From contig CAVYAL010000001.1 in assembly GCA_963766505.1 (NCBI GenBank), forward strand, positions 186,001 through 250,000: DNA of 64,000 bases, in the 5' to 3' direction. Shown piece by piece: positions 34,870-43,917 of this stretch. The notes below the pieces were generated by a model, which searched no databases, was not told where the DNA came from, and saw nothing but the letters and a program-made list of their open reading frames with translations. Positions within the stretch are counted from its first letter, which is position 1. Every line of letters starts with the position of its first letter. This DNA is from DATIRA01 sp963766505 (GTDB lineage Bacteria > Pseudomonadota > Gammaproteobacteria > Steroidobacterales > Steroidobacteraceae). Position numbers and translations under genes: made by a program.

Positions 34870-35670
34870 TTACGGCTTGTAGTTGGTCATGCCCGACCCA
34901 GTCTTGTCCCACACGTGAAAGAGCTCGTCCGTCATGATCGTGGCCAGGTTGTTATCCGGAATTTCAATCACATCCTGCTCCAGCGTCTTGACCCGGAACT
35001 TCCACCCCGGGGGAAGATTCTTGTAGTTGGCTGCTCCCTTGGCGAGGAATTCCTCCCAAGTCTGTGTCGGACGCAGCCCCAGCTCGAATCCCTTCAGGAT
35101 CCAGGTGTTGCCCGCCGCATCGTCCAGGAGCGCCACCTTGGTGCCCTTGGCCCATCCCCACTTGCTGGTCCGCGCGATCTGCATGGGCTCGTAGGGCTGT
35201 CCCTCGATGTTGCCGGATTCGGGCAGGTTGAGCTGGGCGACCCAGCCGGCGGGCATCCCGTTGAAGTTCCTTTCATTGCCGACAGCGACTTCAACCCAGT
35301 CCGGCATCCAGATCTTGGGACCGTTCAGCATCACCTTGGCGACGCCGTATTCCTTCGCGATCTTTTCCAGGTCGAGACCTTCAACCAACGCCTGCGGAGA
35401 GGTGTCTCTTGACGCGGGAATGGCCCTGCTCGAGTACATGGTATTGAAGCAGGGGGCGACCAGCTTCCCGGTCTTCGGATCCCAAACAGCGAAAAACAGC
35501 TCGATGAACCGCACCTGGTGCATGTTGTCGAACCGCATGGTCTTGGCTTTGTCCCCGTCGTGCAGCACGGCGGGTTCCGTAGCGGCTGCCTCCCCGGCGG
35601 AGGCCAGCAGCGCGGGGGTCGCCAACAGCACAGCGCTGGCCATTAGCGCCGCAACTTTCATTGTGTTCAT
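34870..35670 (-). CDS. Exported protein of unknown function
   Basis: About 266 residues with a signal peptide (MNTMKVAALMASAVLLATPA...). I do not recognise the mature domain. Visible features are VRFIELFFAVWDPKTGKL, a single Cys (APCFNTMYSS), a conserved-looking VMLNGPKIWMPDWVEVAVG and a C-terminal DELFHVWDKTGSGMTNYKP. It lies downstream of the DUF1254/DUF1214 gene on the same strand, 120 bases away, and converges with the SYLF gene. ATG 35670 starts the signal peptide; a GTG at 35679 has a better-placed GAGGA and may be the true start. A role together with the DUF1254 protein is plausible but unproven. Confidence 0.65.
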   Translation of the reverse strand: MNTMKVAALMASAVLLATPALLASAGEAAATEPAVLHDGDKAKTMRFDNMHQVRFIELFFAVWDPKTGKLVAPCFNTMYSSRAIPASRDTSPQALVEGLDLEKIAKEYGVAKVMLNGPKIWMPDWVEVAVGNERNFNGMPAGWVAQLNLPESGNIEGQPYEPMQIARTSKWGWAKGTKVALLDDAAGNTWILKGFELGLRPTQTWEEFLAKGAANYKNLPPGWKFRVKTLEQDVIEIPDNNLATIMTDELFHVWDKTGSGMTNYKP

Positions 35671-35790
35671 GGACTTCACTGGATTCCTCACTCTGTTGTC
35701 TGCACGAGGGGCGCGATTCAACGGCATACTTTCAACGCAACGAGCCGGACCTCAGTCCTGCGTCTTCGGCCTGGCACACGAGCTGCGCCT

Positions 35791-36822
35791 TCACTTCGCG
35801 GGCTGCGCCTCCGGAAACTTCCACGTCCCGTCGACGACCGCCTTTCGCGGCTGGTACATCCGCGCGACGTAGCTCCAGCCTGGGACGATCGGTAGGTAGT
35901 TCACGTTGTCGGGATCTCCGCCGAAGTGGATCGTGACGCTGCCATCCGCATTACGCCCGGCCGTGAAGTTGTTGACCGAATAGGCGTTCTGCGGATTCGG
36001 CTCCATGTAGCCCTTGGCGTTGTAGACGGTGACCGACCAGAAGCCGTCCACGGGAACGTCGCGCACCGTGAGGACATGCGGCGTCCTGCCGTCGTTCAGC
36101 TTCGGCATACCGCTCTGATAGACGGCTGCCTCCTTCGGATTGCCGCCCCAGCCGGAGGCCGTGCCGAGCAGGTGATCGATCGGGTTCAGCCTCGACTTCT
36201 CGCCAAACATCCCCGTCGTGTCCGACTTGGTCGACGCCAGGACGTTGAGTGCGTCACGAACCCCTTGCAGGGATGCCAGGTCCCAGTCCGGCACCTCGAA
36301 CTTGCCTGGGGCAACCTGCCGGACCTGGATGCGGTCCTGCAGCATGTGCGCCGCCTGCATGTCGGCAGGATCGTCCGGGTCGGCGAAGGTGCGGAACAGC
36401 ACCATGACGTAACGCGTACCGACCTGCTGCCGGGTCAGCGTGAACTCGCCCGCGCCATGCTCGACCGGCAGGATCGAGTGATCCTCGCTGATCATCATCA
36501 TCGACTGGAACCGCTTGCCCGGGTCTGGCTTGACGATCGTTACGGGCGTCGTCAGGTCAAACACGCCGAACGAATACAGCGTGTCGCGATTCATGCGGAT
36601 GACATCCTGCTTGTCGATCGGCGTCATGCCGAGAACGTGCAGGAACTTGCCGAAGGCCCCTTGCGCGACATAGCGCCCCATCGTGGTGTCGGTCTCGGCA
36701 CGGACGAAGTTGTCGACCGTTACCGTCTCGGACGCTCGCGCTGCATTCGCGACGAGGCACATGAGCGCCATCGCTCCGAGGAGAGTGGCCGTTCGAGACT
36801 TCATCAGCCAGTTCTGGTTCAT
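35791..36822 (-). CDS. Exported DUF1254/DUF1214 protein
   Basis: A 343-residue protein with a signal peptide (about 7-30, ARASE). The N-terminal part has the DUF1254 pattern (DNFVRAETDTTMGRYVA, IRMNRDTLYSFGVFDL), and the C-terminal part the DUF1214 signature (VDGFWSVTVYNAKGYM, NAYSVNNFT, DGSVTIHFGGDP). These beta-rich periplasmic proteins are common in soil and marine proteobacteria; no biochemical activity is established. ATG 36822 is chosen because it starts the signal peptide; the frame stays open to 37059, overlapping the divergent AraC gene. The AraC gene at 36956 is the likely regulator. Confidence 0.82.
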   Translation of the reverse strand: MNQNWLMKSRTATLLGAMALMCLVANAARASETVTVDNFVRAETDTTMGRYVAQGAFGKFLHVLGMTPIDKQDVIRMNRDTLYSFGVFDLTTPVTIVKPDPGKRFQSMMMISEDHSILPVEHGAGEFTLTRQQVGTRYVMVLFRTFADPDDPADMQAAHMLQDRIQVRQVAPGKFEVPDWDLASLQGVRDALNVLASTKSDTTGMFGEKSRLNPIDHLLGTASGWGGNPKEAAVYQSGMPKLNDGRTPHVLTVRDVPVDGFWSVTVYNAKGYMEPNPQNAYSVNNFTAGRNADGSVTIHFGGDPDNVNYLPIVPGWSYVARMYQPRKAVVDGTWKFPEAQPAK

Positions 36823-36897
36823 GTCCGATCGTGCGGTTGGCCGGGTGCGAAGCGTCCGGTGACTGTGAGGATTCTCCCGATCGGTGGGGCTGCTTGC

Positions 36898-36926
36898 TTG
36901 ATCCAAGTGGACAATAAATTGATACT
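36898..36926 (+). promoter_or_regulatory. Candidate sigma-70 promoter for the AraC gene
   Basis: TTGATC and GATACT are separated by 17 bases, each matching four of six consensus positions. The predicted start of transcription would leave a leader of about 20 bases before ATG 36956. It sits in the divergent gap to the DUF1254 gene. Confidence 0.35.
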
Positions 36927-36955
36927 CATGGCCACCCCATTCGTGGAGGCCCCGT

Positions 36956-38065
36956 ATGCCCCGGCGCGCGTCGACGCAGACCTTACTGCCGGCGCCGGCA
37001 CCGAACGCAGGCGCCGGATCGCAGGGTGCGTATCTACGCATCGGCCCGATGATGGCCATTCCCGTGCTGATGAAGGATCTGGGAAGTGACGTAGCGGAAC
37101 TGCATGAGCAGTTCGGGCTCAGTCGCGGCTACTTCGACAACCCCGAGAACACGCTGCCCTCGGACACCATCGGCAGGATCCTTGGTTACTGTGCCGAGGC
37201 CACGGGTTGCGAGCACTTCGGCCTGCTGGTGGGCGAACGGGCCGGCATGGGCTCGCTCGGGGCGGTTGGCTACCTCATGCAGAGCTCACCGACGGTTGGC
37301 GCAGCGCTGGACATCCTCGCTCGGACGCTGCGCGCTCACGATACGGGCGGCATTGCGCTCGTCGAGCACGGTGAGGGCTTTGCTGCAGTCGGCTATGCGA
37401 TCACCGCGCCCGACGCCGCGCATGCGAACCAGATGCTGGCCGCGGCCCTGGCTATCGTGATGAACGTTCTGCGGGGTCTGTGTGGTGCGCACTGGCGGCC
37501 GATCGAAGCCCGTCTCGCGTTCGCCGCACCGAGGAACGTGACTCCCTACCGGAAGTATTTCGGGATGACGCCGCATTTCGACGCGGACGCAACACTGCTG
37601 GTGTTCGACGACTACTGGCTGGCCCGGCCGCTGCCCAGCGCGGACCCGCAGCTGCACCTGCTCATGCAGGATCGCGTCCGACAACTGCTCGAGGTCGGAG
37701 CCCATGACCTGACCGGTCAGTTGCGTCGCTTCCTGCGTGCAGAGGTTACCGCCGCGCCATGCTCGCTGGAATCAGCAGCGCGGTATTTCGGTCTGCACAG
37801 CCGTACGTTCCGTCGTCGCCTCGAGGCCGAGGGTGCGAGTTTCCGACGCATTCGTGACGAGGTCCGCTTCGAAGCATCCTGCCAGATGCTGCGTCACACA
37901 CGCATGGCCGCCGGCGAGATCGCTTCGGCACTTGGGTATGCGGACGCGAGTGTCTTCACGCGCGCATTCAGTCGGCAGGCAGGTGTCGGCCCGGCCCGCT
38001 GGCGAGCCACGGTGTCCCGGGACGAGCAGCCGCCGGGCGGGCACGCTCGTCGAACGATTCGATAA
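36956..38065 (+). CDS. AraC-family regulator near the tRNA-Arg gene
   Basis: A 369-residue regulator with an arabinose-binding-like domain (about 30-230; ATGCEHFGLLVGERAG, SLGAVGYLMQSSPTVGAAL) and a C-terminal double helix-turn-helix (AARYFGLHSRTFRRRLEAEG, ASALGYADASVFTRAFSRQAG). It is divergent from the DUF1254/DUF1214 gene and should control it. It lies 187 bases from the tRNA-Arg 3' end, exactly where an integrase gene would be expected if this were a standard island. ATG 36956 gives a Pro/Ala-rich N-terminus; an internal Met near residue 32 could also serve as start. Confidence 0.87.
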   Translation: MPRRASTQTLLPAPAPNAGAGSQGAYLRIGPMMAIPVLMKDLGSDVAELHEQFGLSRGYFDNPENTLPSDTIGRILGYCAEATGCEHFGLLVGERAGMGSLGAVGYLMQSSPTVGAALDILARTLRAHDTGGIALVEHGEGFAAVGYAITAPDAAHANQMLAAALAIVMNVLRGLCGAHWRPIEARLAFAAPRNVTPYRKYFGMTPHFDADATLLVFDDYWLARPLPSADPQLHLLMQDRVRQLLEVGAHDLTGQLRRFLRAEVTAAPCSLESAARYFGLHSRTFRRRLEAEGASFRRIRDEVRFEASCQMLRHTRMAAGEIASALGYADASVFTRAFSRQAGVGPARWRATVSRDEQPPGGHARRTIR

Positions 38066-38205
38066 CTGCGTCACCGCAGGTCAGCGAACGTCCGCTTCCA
38101 GGTGCAACGTGGGTCGCATATGGGTCGAAATCGGACGTTCGGCACCGGGCGGGCTCGCATCTCATCGGACACCGATTGTCCGGTCGAGGCCGGGGCAGGA
38201 CGGAT

Positions 38206-38237
38206 GAATATTCACCACTAGTGGGAATATTCACCAC
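38206..38237. repeat. Two direct copies of a 13-bp AT-rich motif beside tRNA-Arg
   Basis: GAATATTCACCAC occurs at 38206-38218 and 38225-38237, a 19-base period. Each copy contains the palindrome GAATATTC. The pair ends 15 bases from the tRNA-Arg CCA, so it could be a recombinase arm site, an operator or part of a downstream processing signal. Confidence 0.55.
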
Positions 38238-38251
38238 CTCTCGTGCGGAAG

Positions 38252-38328
38252 TGGCGCGCCCGGAGAGATTCGAACTCCCGACCTTCTGGTTCGTAGCCAG
38301 ACACTCTATCCAACTGAGCTACGGGCGC
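38252..38328 (-). tRNA. tRNA-Arg (anticodon ACG)
   Basis: A 77-base complete cloverleaf on the minus strand. The acceptor GCGCCCG pairs with CGGGCGC, followed by discriminator G and encoded CCA. The anticodon loop is CTACGAA (anticodon ACG, read as ICG). The T arm is GGGAGTTCGAATCTCCC-like. It sits in the conserved csrA/tRNA-Ser/tRNA-Arg neighbourhood. Its 3' part is duplicated at 20591 and 29769, marking it as an integration target. Confidence 0.97.
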
Positions 38329-38374
38329 GCTGTAAGCGAACAGCCGCGACGATCAATCGCCGAGGCAAGTCTAC

Positions 38375-38465
38375 TGGCGGAGAGAGAGGGATTCGAACCC
38401 TCGATGGGCTTTTGGCCCATACTCCCTTAGCAGGGGAGCGCCTTCGACCACTCGGCCATCTCTCC
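38375..38465 (-). tRNA. tRNA-Ser (anticodon GCT)
   Basis: A 91-base class II tRNA on the minus strand with a long variable arm, acceptor GGAGAGA pairing with TCTCTCC and encoded CCA. The anticodon loop CTGCTAA reads AGC/AGT codons. It lies 46 bases upstream of tRNA-Arg and is probably in the same transcript. Confidence 0.96.
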
Positions 38466-38554
38466 GTTTCGCAGAGAGCCGCGAAGGATAACGGTCCGGA
38501 GGCGCCGCGTAAAGGGAGCCGGAAAATCCGGTCGGTCTCAGCAATTTGCCGGGC

Positions 38555-38574
38555 GCAGGCCCGGCCGGGCCTGC
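38555..38574. terminator. Perfect 20-bp palindrome after csrA
   Basis: GCAGGCCCGGCCGGGCCTGC lies 12 bases after the csrA stop (csrA reads leftward). It can fold to an eight-base stem with a four-base loop but has no T-tract. It may terminate csrA or protect its 3' end. Confidence 0.35.
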
Positions 38575-38586
38575 CTGGTTCGAGGG

Positions 38587-38811
38587 CTAGTAGGCGTCCT
38601 GGTCCTGGCCGTTGCCGGACCGCGCGGGACGGGCAACGCCGCCCTCCTCTTCGCGCTTGATGCGCTCGAAGATCTCTTCGCGATGCACTGCTACATCGCG
38701 AGGCGCATTAACTCCGATACGCACCTGGTTGCCCTTGACACCCAGCACAGTCACGGTCACGTCGTCCCCGATCATGACCGTTTCACCTACGCGTCGCGTA
38801 AGAATCAACAT
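38587..38811 (-). CDS. csrA: Carbon storage regulator CsrA
   Basis: A 74-residue RNA-binding dimer that blocks or stabilises mRNAs through GGA motifs in their leaders. The sequence is a full match to the family: LILTRRVGE at the N-terminus, GNQVRIGV, and VHREEIFERI containing the RNA-contacting Arg44. The C-terminal tail after about residue 60 is longer and more polar than in E. coli (61 residues). AGGAGC lies 12 bases before the ATG. The order alaS-csrA-tRNA-Ser-tRNA-Arg is conserved in gammaproteobacteria. Confidence 0.97.
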   Translation of the reverse strand: MLILTRRVGETVMIGDDVTVTVLGVKGNQVRIGVNAPRDVAVHREEIFERIKREEEGGVARPARSGNGQDQDAY

Positions 38812-39077
38812 ATTCTAATTCCGCTCCTGGCCATCATGGCCTCTTCAAGTCGCCAGTCGGGAGATGCGCCAGGTCCCTGGCTCCTCCGCGGCGTTCTGAG
38901 GCGAACGTAGTTATTCTTGGTCCCGTGTCGCCTTCGGCATCAGCTGTCGCGCGTTCTGAATACCGCCTCGCGCTGGAAAGAAAAGATACTCCTTGCCCGG
39001 GACGATGTCAGCAAGGCTGTAGAGATATTTTCGTCAAACCGTGAGCATCGCGGCCGGCGGCACCGGCCCGGCGTCGA

Positions 39078-41708
39078 TCAACCGAGCCGCTCACCGACCC
39101 ATGAACGTACGCTCTCGAGCGCGGCCTGGAGCTTGTCCGGCTGGTTGCCGCCGGCCTGTGCGAGGTCCGCCCGGCCGCCGCCGCGTCCACCGATTTGCTG
39201 CGCCACGAAGTTGACCAGCTCGCCGGCTTTCACCCTGGCGGAAACGTCGCCGGTCACGCCGGCGATCAACGTGACCTTGTCGTCGTCACCGACCGAAGAA
39301 AGCACGATCACAGCTGTTTTCAGCTTGTTTTTGAGCTGATCCACTGCGTTCCTGAGCGCCGCTGCGTCCGCGCCGTCGATCGTCGTCGCGAGTACTTTCA
39401 CGCCGCCGAGGTCCACTGCGTCGGCTGCGAGATCGCGCCCGCTGCCGCTCGCCAGCTTCTGCTTGAGCTGCGCGACCTCCTTCTCCAGGCGCCGCGAGCG
39501 CTCGATCAACTGCTGCACCTTCTCGTTCACGTCGTCGCGCGTTGCGCGCACGGCGCCGGCCACGTCGCGGAGTATGTGGTCCGTTTGGACCACGAAATCG
39601 AGCGCGCCCTGCCCGGTCACGGCCTCGATGCGGCGCACTCCGGCGGCAATGCCACCTTCGCTGACGATCCGGAACAGGCCGATGTCGCCCGCCCGGGAGA
39701 CGTGCGTGCCACCGCAGAGTTCCGTCGAGAAGTCTCCGATCCTGAGCACGCGCACGTCGTCGTCGTATTTTTCGCCGAACAGCGCCATTGCGCCGGAGGC
39801 GACCGCCTCGTCGAACTTCATCATCTGAGTCTCGGCATCAGCGTTTGCGCGGACCTGCGTGTTGACGATGCGCTCGATCTGCTGCAGTTCCTCCGCAGTC
39901 AATGCTGCGTAATGCGAGAAGTCGAAGCGCAGGCGATCCGGCGCGACCAGCGAGCCCTTCTGCGTGACGTGCGTGCCGAGCACCTTGCGCAGCGCGGCGT
40001 GCAGCAGGTGCGTGGCCGAGTGGTTAAGCCGGATCGCGTCCCGCCGGGTCTCGTCCACCTGCGCCTGCAGCGTGTCCCCGACCCGGAGCATGCCCTGCTC
40101 GAGCCGGCCGATGTGCAGGTGCGCCTTGCCGAGCTTCTGCGTATCCGCGACGGCGAAGCGCGTCTCGGCGTTCATCAGCACACCCTGATCGCCCACCTGG
40201 CCGCCGCTCTCCGCATAGAAGGGCGTACGGTCGAGCACCACTTCACCCTCCTCGTCGGCGCGCAACTCTTCGACCGGTTCCTTGCCTCGGAAAAGCTCCA
40301 CGACCCGGCCGCTGCCGTGACCCGACTCGTAGCCGGTGAAGGTCGTCTGCGCCTCGGTGCTGAGCCCGGCGCGAAGATCGACGCCGAACCTGCTCGCGGC
40401 GCGCGCCCTCGCGCGTTGCTCGTCCATCGCCGCGTCGAATCCCGCCTCGTCGATCTCGAGCCCTCGCTCGCGCGCGACGTCGTTGGTGAGATCCACCGGG
40501 AAACCGTAGGTGTCGTACAGCTTGAACACGGTTTCGCCTGGAATGCGCTGGCCGCTGAGACCGGCGATCGCCTCCTCGAGCAGGCCCATGCCCTGGCTCA
40601 GCGTTTCCGCGAAGCGCTCCTCTTCCTGTGCCAGCACGCGCTCGACGTGCGCCTGTCGTTCGGTCAGCTCTGGGTAAGCCGCGCCCATTTCGCGCTCGAG
40701 CGGCGCGACGAGCTTGTGGAAGAAAGGCTCGCGTTGTTCGAGCTTGTAGCCGTGACGTATCGCGCGCCGGATGATCCGCCGCAGCACGTAGCCGCGCCCC
40801 TCGTTCGACGGCAGCACGCCGTCCGCAATCAGGAAAGCGCAGGCCCGGATGTGGTCGGCGATCACGCGCAGCGAGCTCGACTTGAGGTCCGCGGTAGCGG
40901 TCGCCTCGGCCGCCGCACGGATGAGGCTGCGGAAAAGGTCGATGTCGTAGTTGCTGTGCACGCCCTGCATCACCGCGGCGATGCGCTCGAGGCCCATGCC
41001 CGTGTCCACGGACGGCTTGGGCAGCGGCTTCATCGTGCCGTCGGCGGACCGGTCGAACTGCATGAACACGAGGTTCCAGATCTCGACGTAGCGGTCGCCG
41101 TCCTCGTGCGGCGAGCCGGGCGGGCCGCCCTCCACGCCGGGGCCGTGATCGTAGAAGATCTCGGTGCACGGCCCGCACGGGCCGGTGTCGCCCATCGCCC
41201 AGAAGTTCGACTTCATGCCCATGCGGGTGAAGCGACCGGGATCGACACCGACCTCCTTGAGCCAGATCTCGGCGGCGCCGTCGTCTTCCTCGTACACGGT
41301 GACCCACAGCCGCTCGGACGGGATGCCGAGCGTACCGGTTACGAAGTCCCACGCGTAGTGGATCGCCTCGCGCTTGAAATAGTCGCCGAAGCTGAAGTTG
41401 CCGAGCATCTCGAAGAACGTGTGGTGGCGCGCCGTGTAGCCGACGTTCTCGAGGTCGTTGTGCTTGCCGCCCGCCCGCACGCAGCGCTGGCTGCTCGCGG
41501 CGCGCACGTAGCTGCGCTTCTCCTTGCCGAGGAACGCGTCCTTGAACTGCACCATCCCGGCATTGGTGAACAGCAGCGTCGGGTCGTTGACCGGCACCAG
41601 CGAGCTCGACGGCACGACGGTGTGGCCGTGCTGGCGGAAGAACTCGAGGAACGCGGAGCGCAACTCCGCGGTGCTCATCTGTCGGGTCGGTTCGCGCATC
41701 TTGCTCAT
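39078..41708 (-). CDS. alaS: Alanyl-tRNA synthetase
   Basis: An 876-residue class II synthetase charging tRNA-Ala. The N-terminal catalytic domain has FTNAGMVQFKD and the motif-2 region around RAASSQRCVRAGGKHNDLENVG. The editing domain has the zinc-binding pair HSATHLL and CGGTHVSRAGDIG. The C-terminal DHHA1-like region is Ala/Lys-rich and ends in GGRGGGRADLAQAGG. Length is standard. Its ATG overlaps the recX stop (TGATG), so translation is coupled. Confidence 0.97.
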   Translation of the reverse strand: MSKMREPTRQMSTAELRSAFLEFFRQHGHTVVPSSSLVPVNDPTLLFTNAGMVQFKDAFLGKEKRSYVRAASSQRCVRAGGKHNDLENVGYTARHHTFFEMLGNFSFGDYFKREAIHYAWDFVTGTLGIPSERLWVTVYEEDDGAAEIWLKEVGVDPGRFTRMGMKSNFWAMGDTGPCGPCTEIFYDHGPGVEGGPPGSPHEDGDRYVEIWNLVFMQFDRSADGTMKPLPKPSVDTGMGLERIAAVMQGVHSNYDIDLFRSLIRAAAEATATADLKSSSLRVIADHIRACAFLIADGVLPSNEGRGYVLRRIIRRAIRHGYKLEQREPFFHKLVAPLEREMGAAYPELTERQAHVERVLAQEEERFAETLSQGMGLLEEAIAGLSGQRIPGETVFKLYDTYGFPVDLTNDVARERGLEIDEAGFDAAMDEQRARARAASRFGVDLRAGLSTEAQTTFTGYESGHGSGRVVELFRGKEPVEELRADEEGEVVLDRTPFYAESGGQVGDQGVLMNAETRFAVADTQKLGKAHLHIGRLEQGMLRVGDTLQAQVDETRRDAIRLNHSATHLLHAALRKVLGTHVTQKGSLVAPDRLRFDFSHYAALTAEELQQIERIVNTQVRANADAETQMMKFDEAVASGAMALFGEKYDDDVRVLRIGDFSTELCGGTHVSRAGDIGLFRIVSEGGIAAGVRRIEAVTGQGALDFVVQTDHILRDVAGAVRATRDDVNEKVQQLIERSRRLEKEVAQLKQKLASGSGRDLAADAVDLGGVKVLATTIDGADAAALRNAVDQLKNKLKTAVIVLSSVGDDDKVTLIAGVTGDVSARVKAGELVNFVAQQIGGRGGGRADLAQAGGNQPDKLQAALESVRSWVGERLG

Positions 41709-42179
41709 CAGTCGAATTCTTCGCCGGGTCCGAGTGCGGCCCGGGCCTGCTCGCCGGAAAACCCGCGATACTGCAGGAAGCGGGCCTGCTTTGCACGCTC
41801 GCGGAAATCGGCTGGCAGCGCCTCGCCGAAGCGCTTTCGGCGCACTTCACGCGCGCGCCGGGTCCAGTCCTCCCCGGCCTCCTCGAGCGTCTGCTCGACG
41901 ATCTCGGCCGGCACGCCTCGCTCGGCGAGCTCCTGCCTGATCCGCAGCGGTCCCTGTCCGCGCGCAGCCCGCTGCGTGACGAACTGGCCCGCGAATCGAT
42001 CGTCGCCGATCAGGCGCTCGCCGGCCAGGCCCTCGAGCACCTGCTCGACCAGCGGCTCGGGATAACCCCTGCCGCAGAGCCGGCGGCCAAGTTCCCGTCG
42101 CGCGAAGTCCCGGCCCGCGAGCAGCGCCAGCGCGGCCGTGCGCACGGCACGCTCATCGGCCTCGCAAGGCTCCGACGGC

Positions 42180-42202
<23 letters not shown>
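41708..42202 (-). CDS. recX: RecA regulatory protein RecX
   Basis: A 164-residue helical protein that binds RecA filaments and limits recombinase activity. The three-helix repeats are visible (ALALLAGRDFARREL, FVTQRAARGQGPLRIRQEL, FLQYRGFSGEQARAAL). GTG 42202 is chosen: it gives the usual length, has GAGG nine bases upstream and overlaps recA by 23 bases. ATG 42268 would add an Arg-rich stretch that is merely the recA tail read in another frame; GTG 42145 is a shorter alternative. It lies between recA and alaS as in most gammaproteobacteria. Confidence 0.88.
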
Positions 42203-43229
<1,027 letters not shown>

Positions 43230-43360
43230 GGTGATGCCTCGTGGCGCCTTTCGGGCCAGGTTGATGGTCGATCGGACTCCGGAAAGGTGGGCATTATCAC
43301 ACAGCAACCCACCCTCCGCAGGACGCTTAACTGCTGGAAACCTCCAGTTTCAGCCAGCCA

Positions 43361-43915
43361 TCAGCGGAGCAGTGGCCAGCGCCGTCGCACCGTGTATCGG
43401 GAACCGGCGGGCGCGGTCACCGACTCCGCCAGCACGAACTCGGCGGCCGGCCAGGCGAGCGGCTCGATGGGTCGCTTGCGGGCTGCCCGCAACACCTTGC
43501 GGGCCAACGTCAGATGCGGCCGGAACTCGCGGCGCTCCGGCTCGAAGCCGCGGACCACGAGCGCGCTGCGCAGGCGCGAGACCAGGTCGGTCAGCGACGC
43601 CGGGACGGTCGAGGCCGAAAGGCAGAGCACCTGCGAGCGCCGCCAGTATTCGACGTGATCGAAGCAGATCTCGAAGCCCCGCGCCTCGACGGTAGCCGCC
43701 GCCTGCTCCACGGCGGGCAGTCGCTCCGCCGGCACGGCGCCGAGGAACTCCAGCGTCAGGTGCCACTGGTCCGGGCGCTGGGGCCGTCCGCGGACCGTCG
43801 CCGCCAGCGCCGGCAGCCGCTGCACCAGCCGGGCCTGGAGTGCCGCATCGGGCCAGAGCGCAAAGAACAGCCTGTGCACCGGCCCGGGGGCCTGCTGGCC
43901 ATGCTCGGCAGCCAC
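43361..43915 (-). CDS. thpR: RNA 2',3'-cyclic phosphodiesterase (2H family, LigT-like)
   Basis: A 184-residue 2H phosphoesterase. The two catalytic HxTx motifs are clear: HLTL at 52-55 and HLTL at 134-137. ThpR/LigT hydrolyses 2',3'-cyclic phosphates on RNA to 2'-phosphates and can ligate tRNA halves in vitro. ATG 43915 follows the pncC stop by two bases, so the two form one transcription unit running towards recA. Confidence 0.92.
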   Translation of the reverse strand: MAAEHGQQAPGPVHRLFFALWPDAALQARLVQRLPALAATVRGRPQRPDQWHLTLEFLGAVPAERLPAVEQAAATVEARGFEICFDHVEYWRRSQVLCLSASTVPASLTDLVSRLRSALVVRGFEPERREFRPHLTLARKVLRAARKRPIEPLAWPAAEFVLAESVTAPAGSRYTVRRRWPLLR

Positions 43916-43917
43916 GC

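Larger units (their letters stand above)
29769..38296. mobile_element. Outer att-bounded module between the tRNA-Arg gene and its middle copy
   Basis: About 8.4 kb between the intact tRNA-Arg gene and the middle tRNA fragment. Contents: two AraC regulators at the ends, a three-gene sulfatase operon and two leftward exported proteins. No recombinase gene is visible, although an integrase would be expected close to the tRNA 3' end. Same interpretation and caveats as for the inner module. Confidence 0.45.

Noticed and set aside
38341..38470. Check for a CRISPR array or further tRNA copies around the tRNA-Ser gene
   Set aside because: Only one tRNA-Ser and one complete tRNA-Arg are present; no spaced repeats of CRISPR type anywhere in the window.
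39195..42065. 956-codon plus-strand frame across alaS and recX
   Set aside because: Antisense shadow of alaS, which is unmistakable on the other strand.
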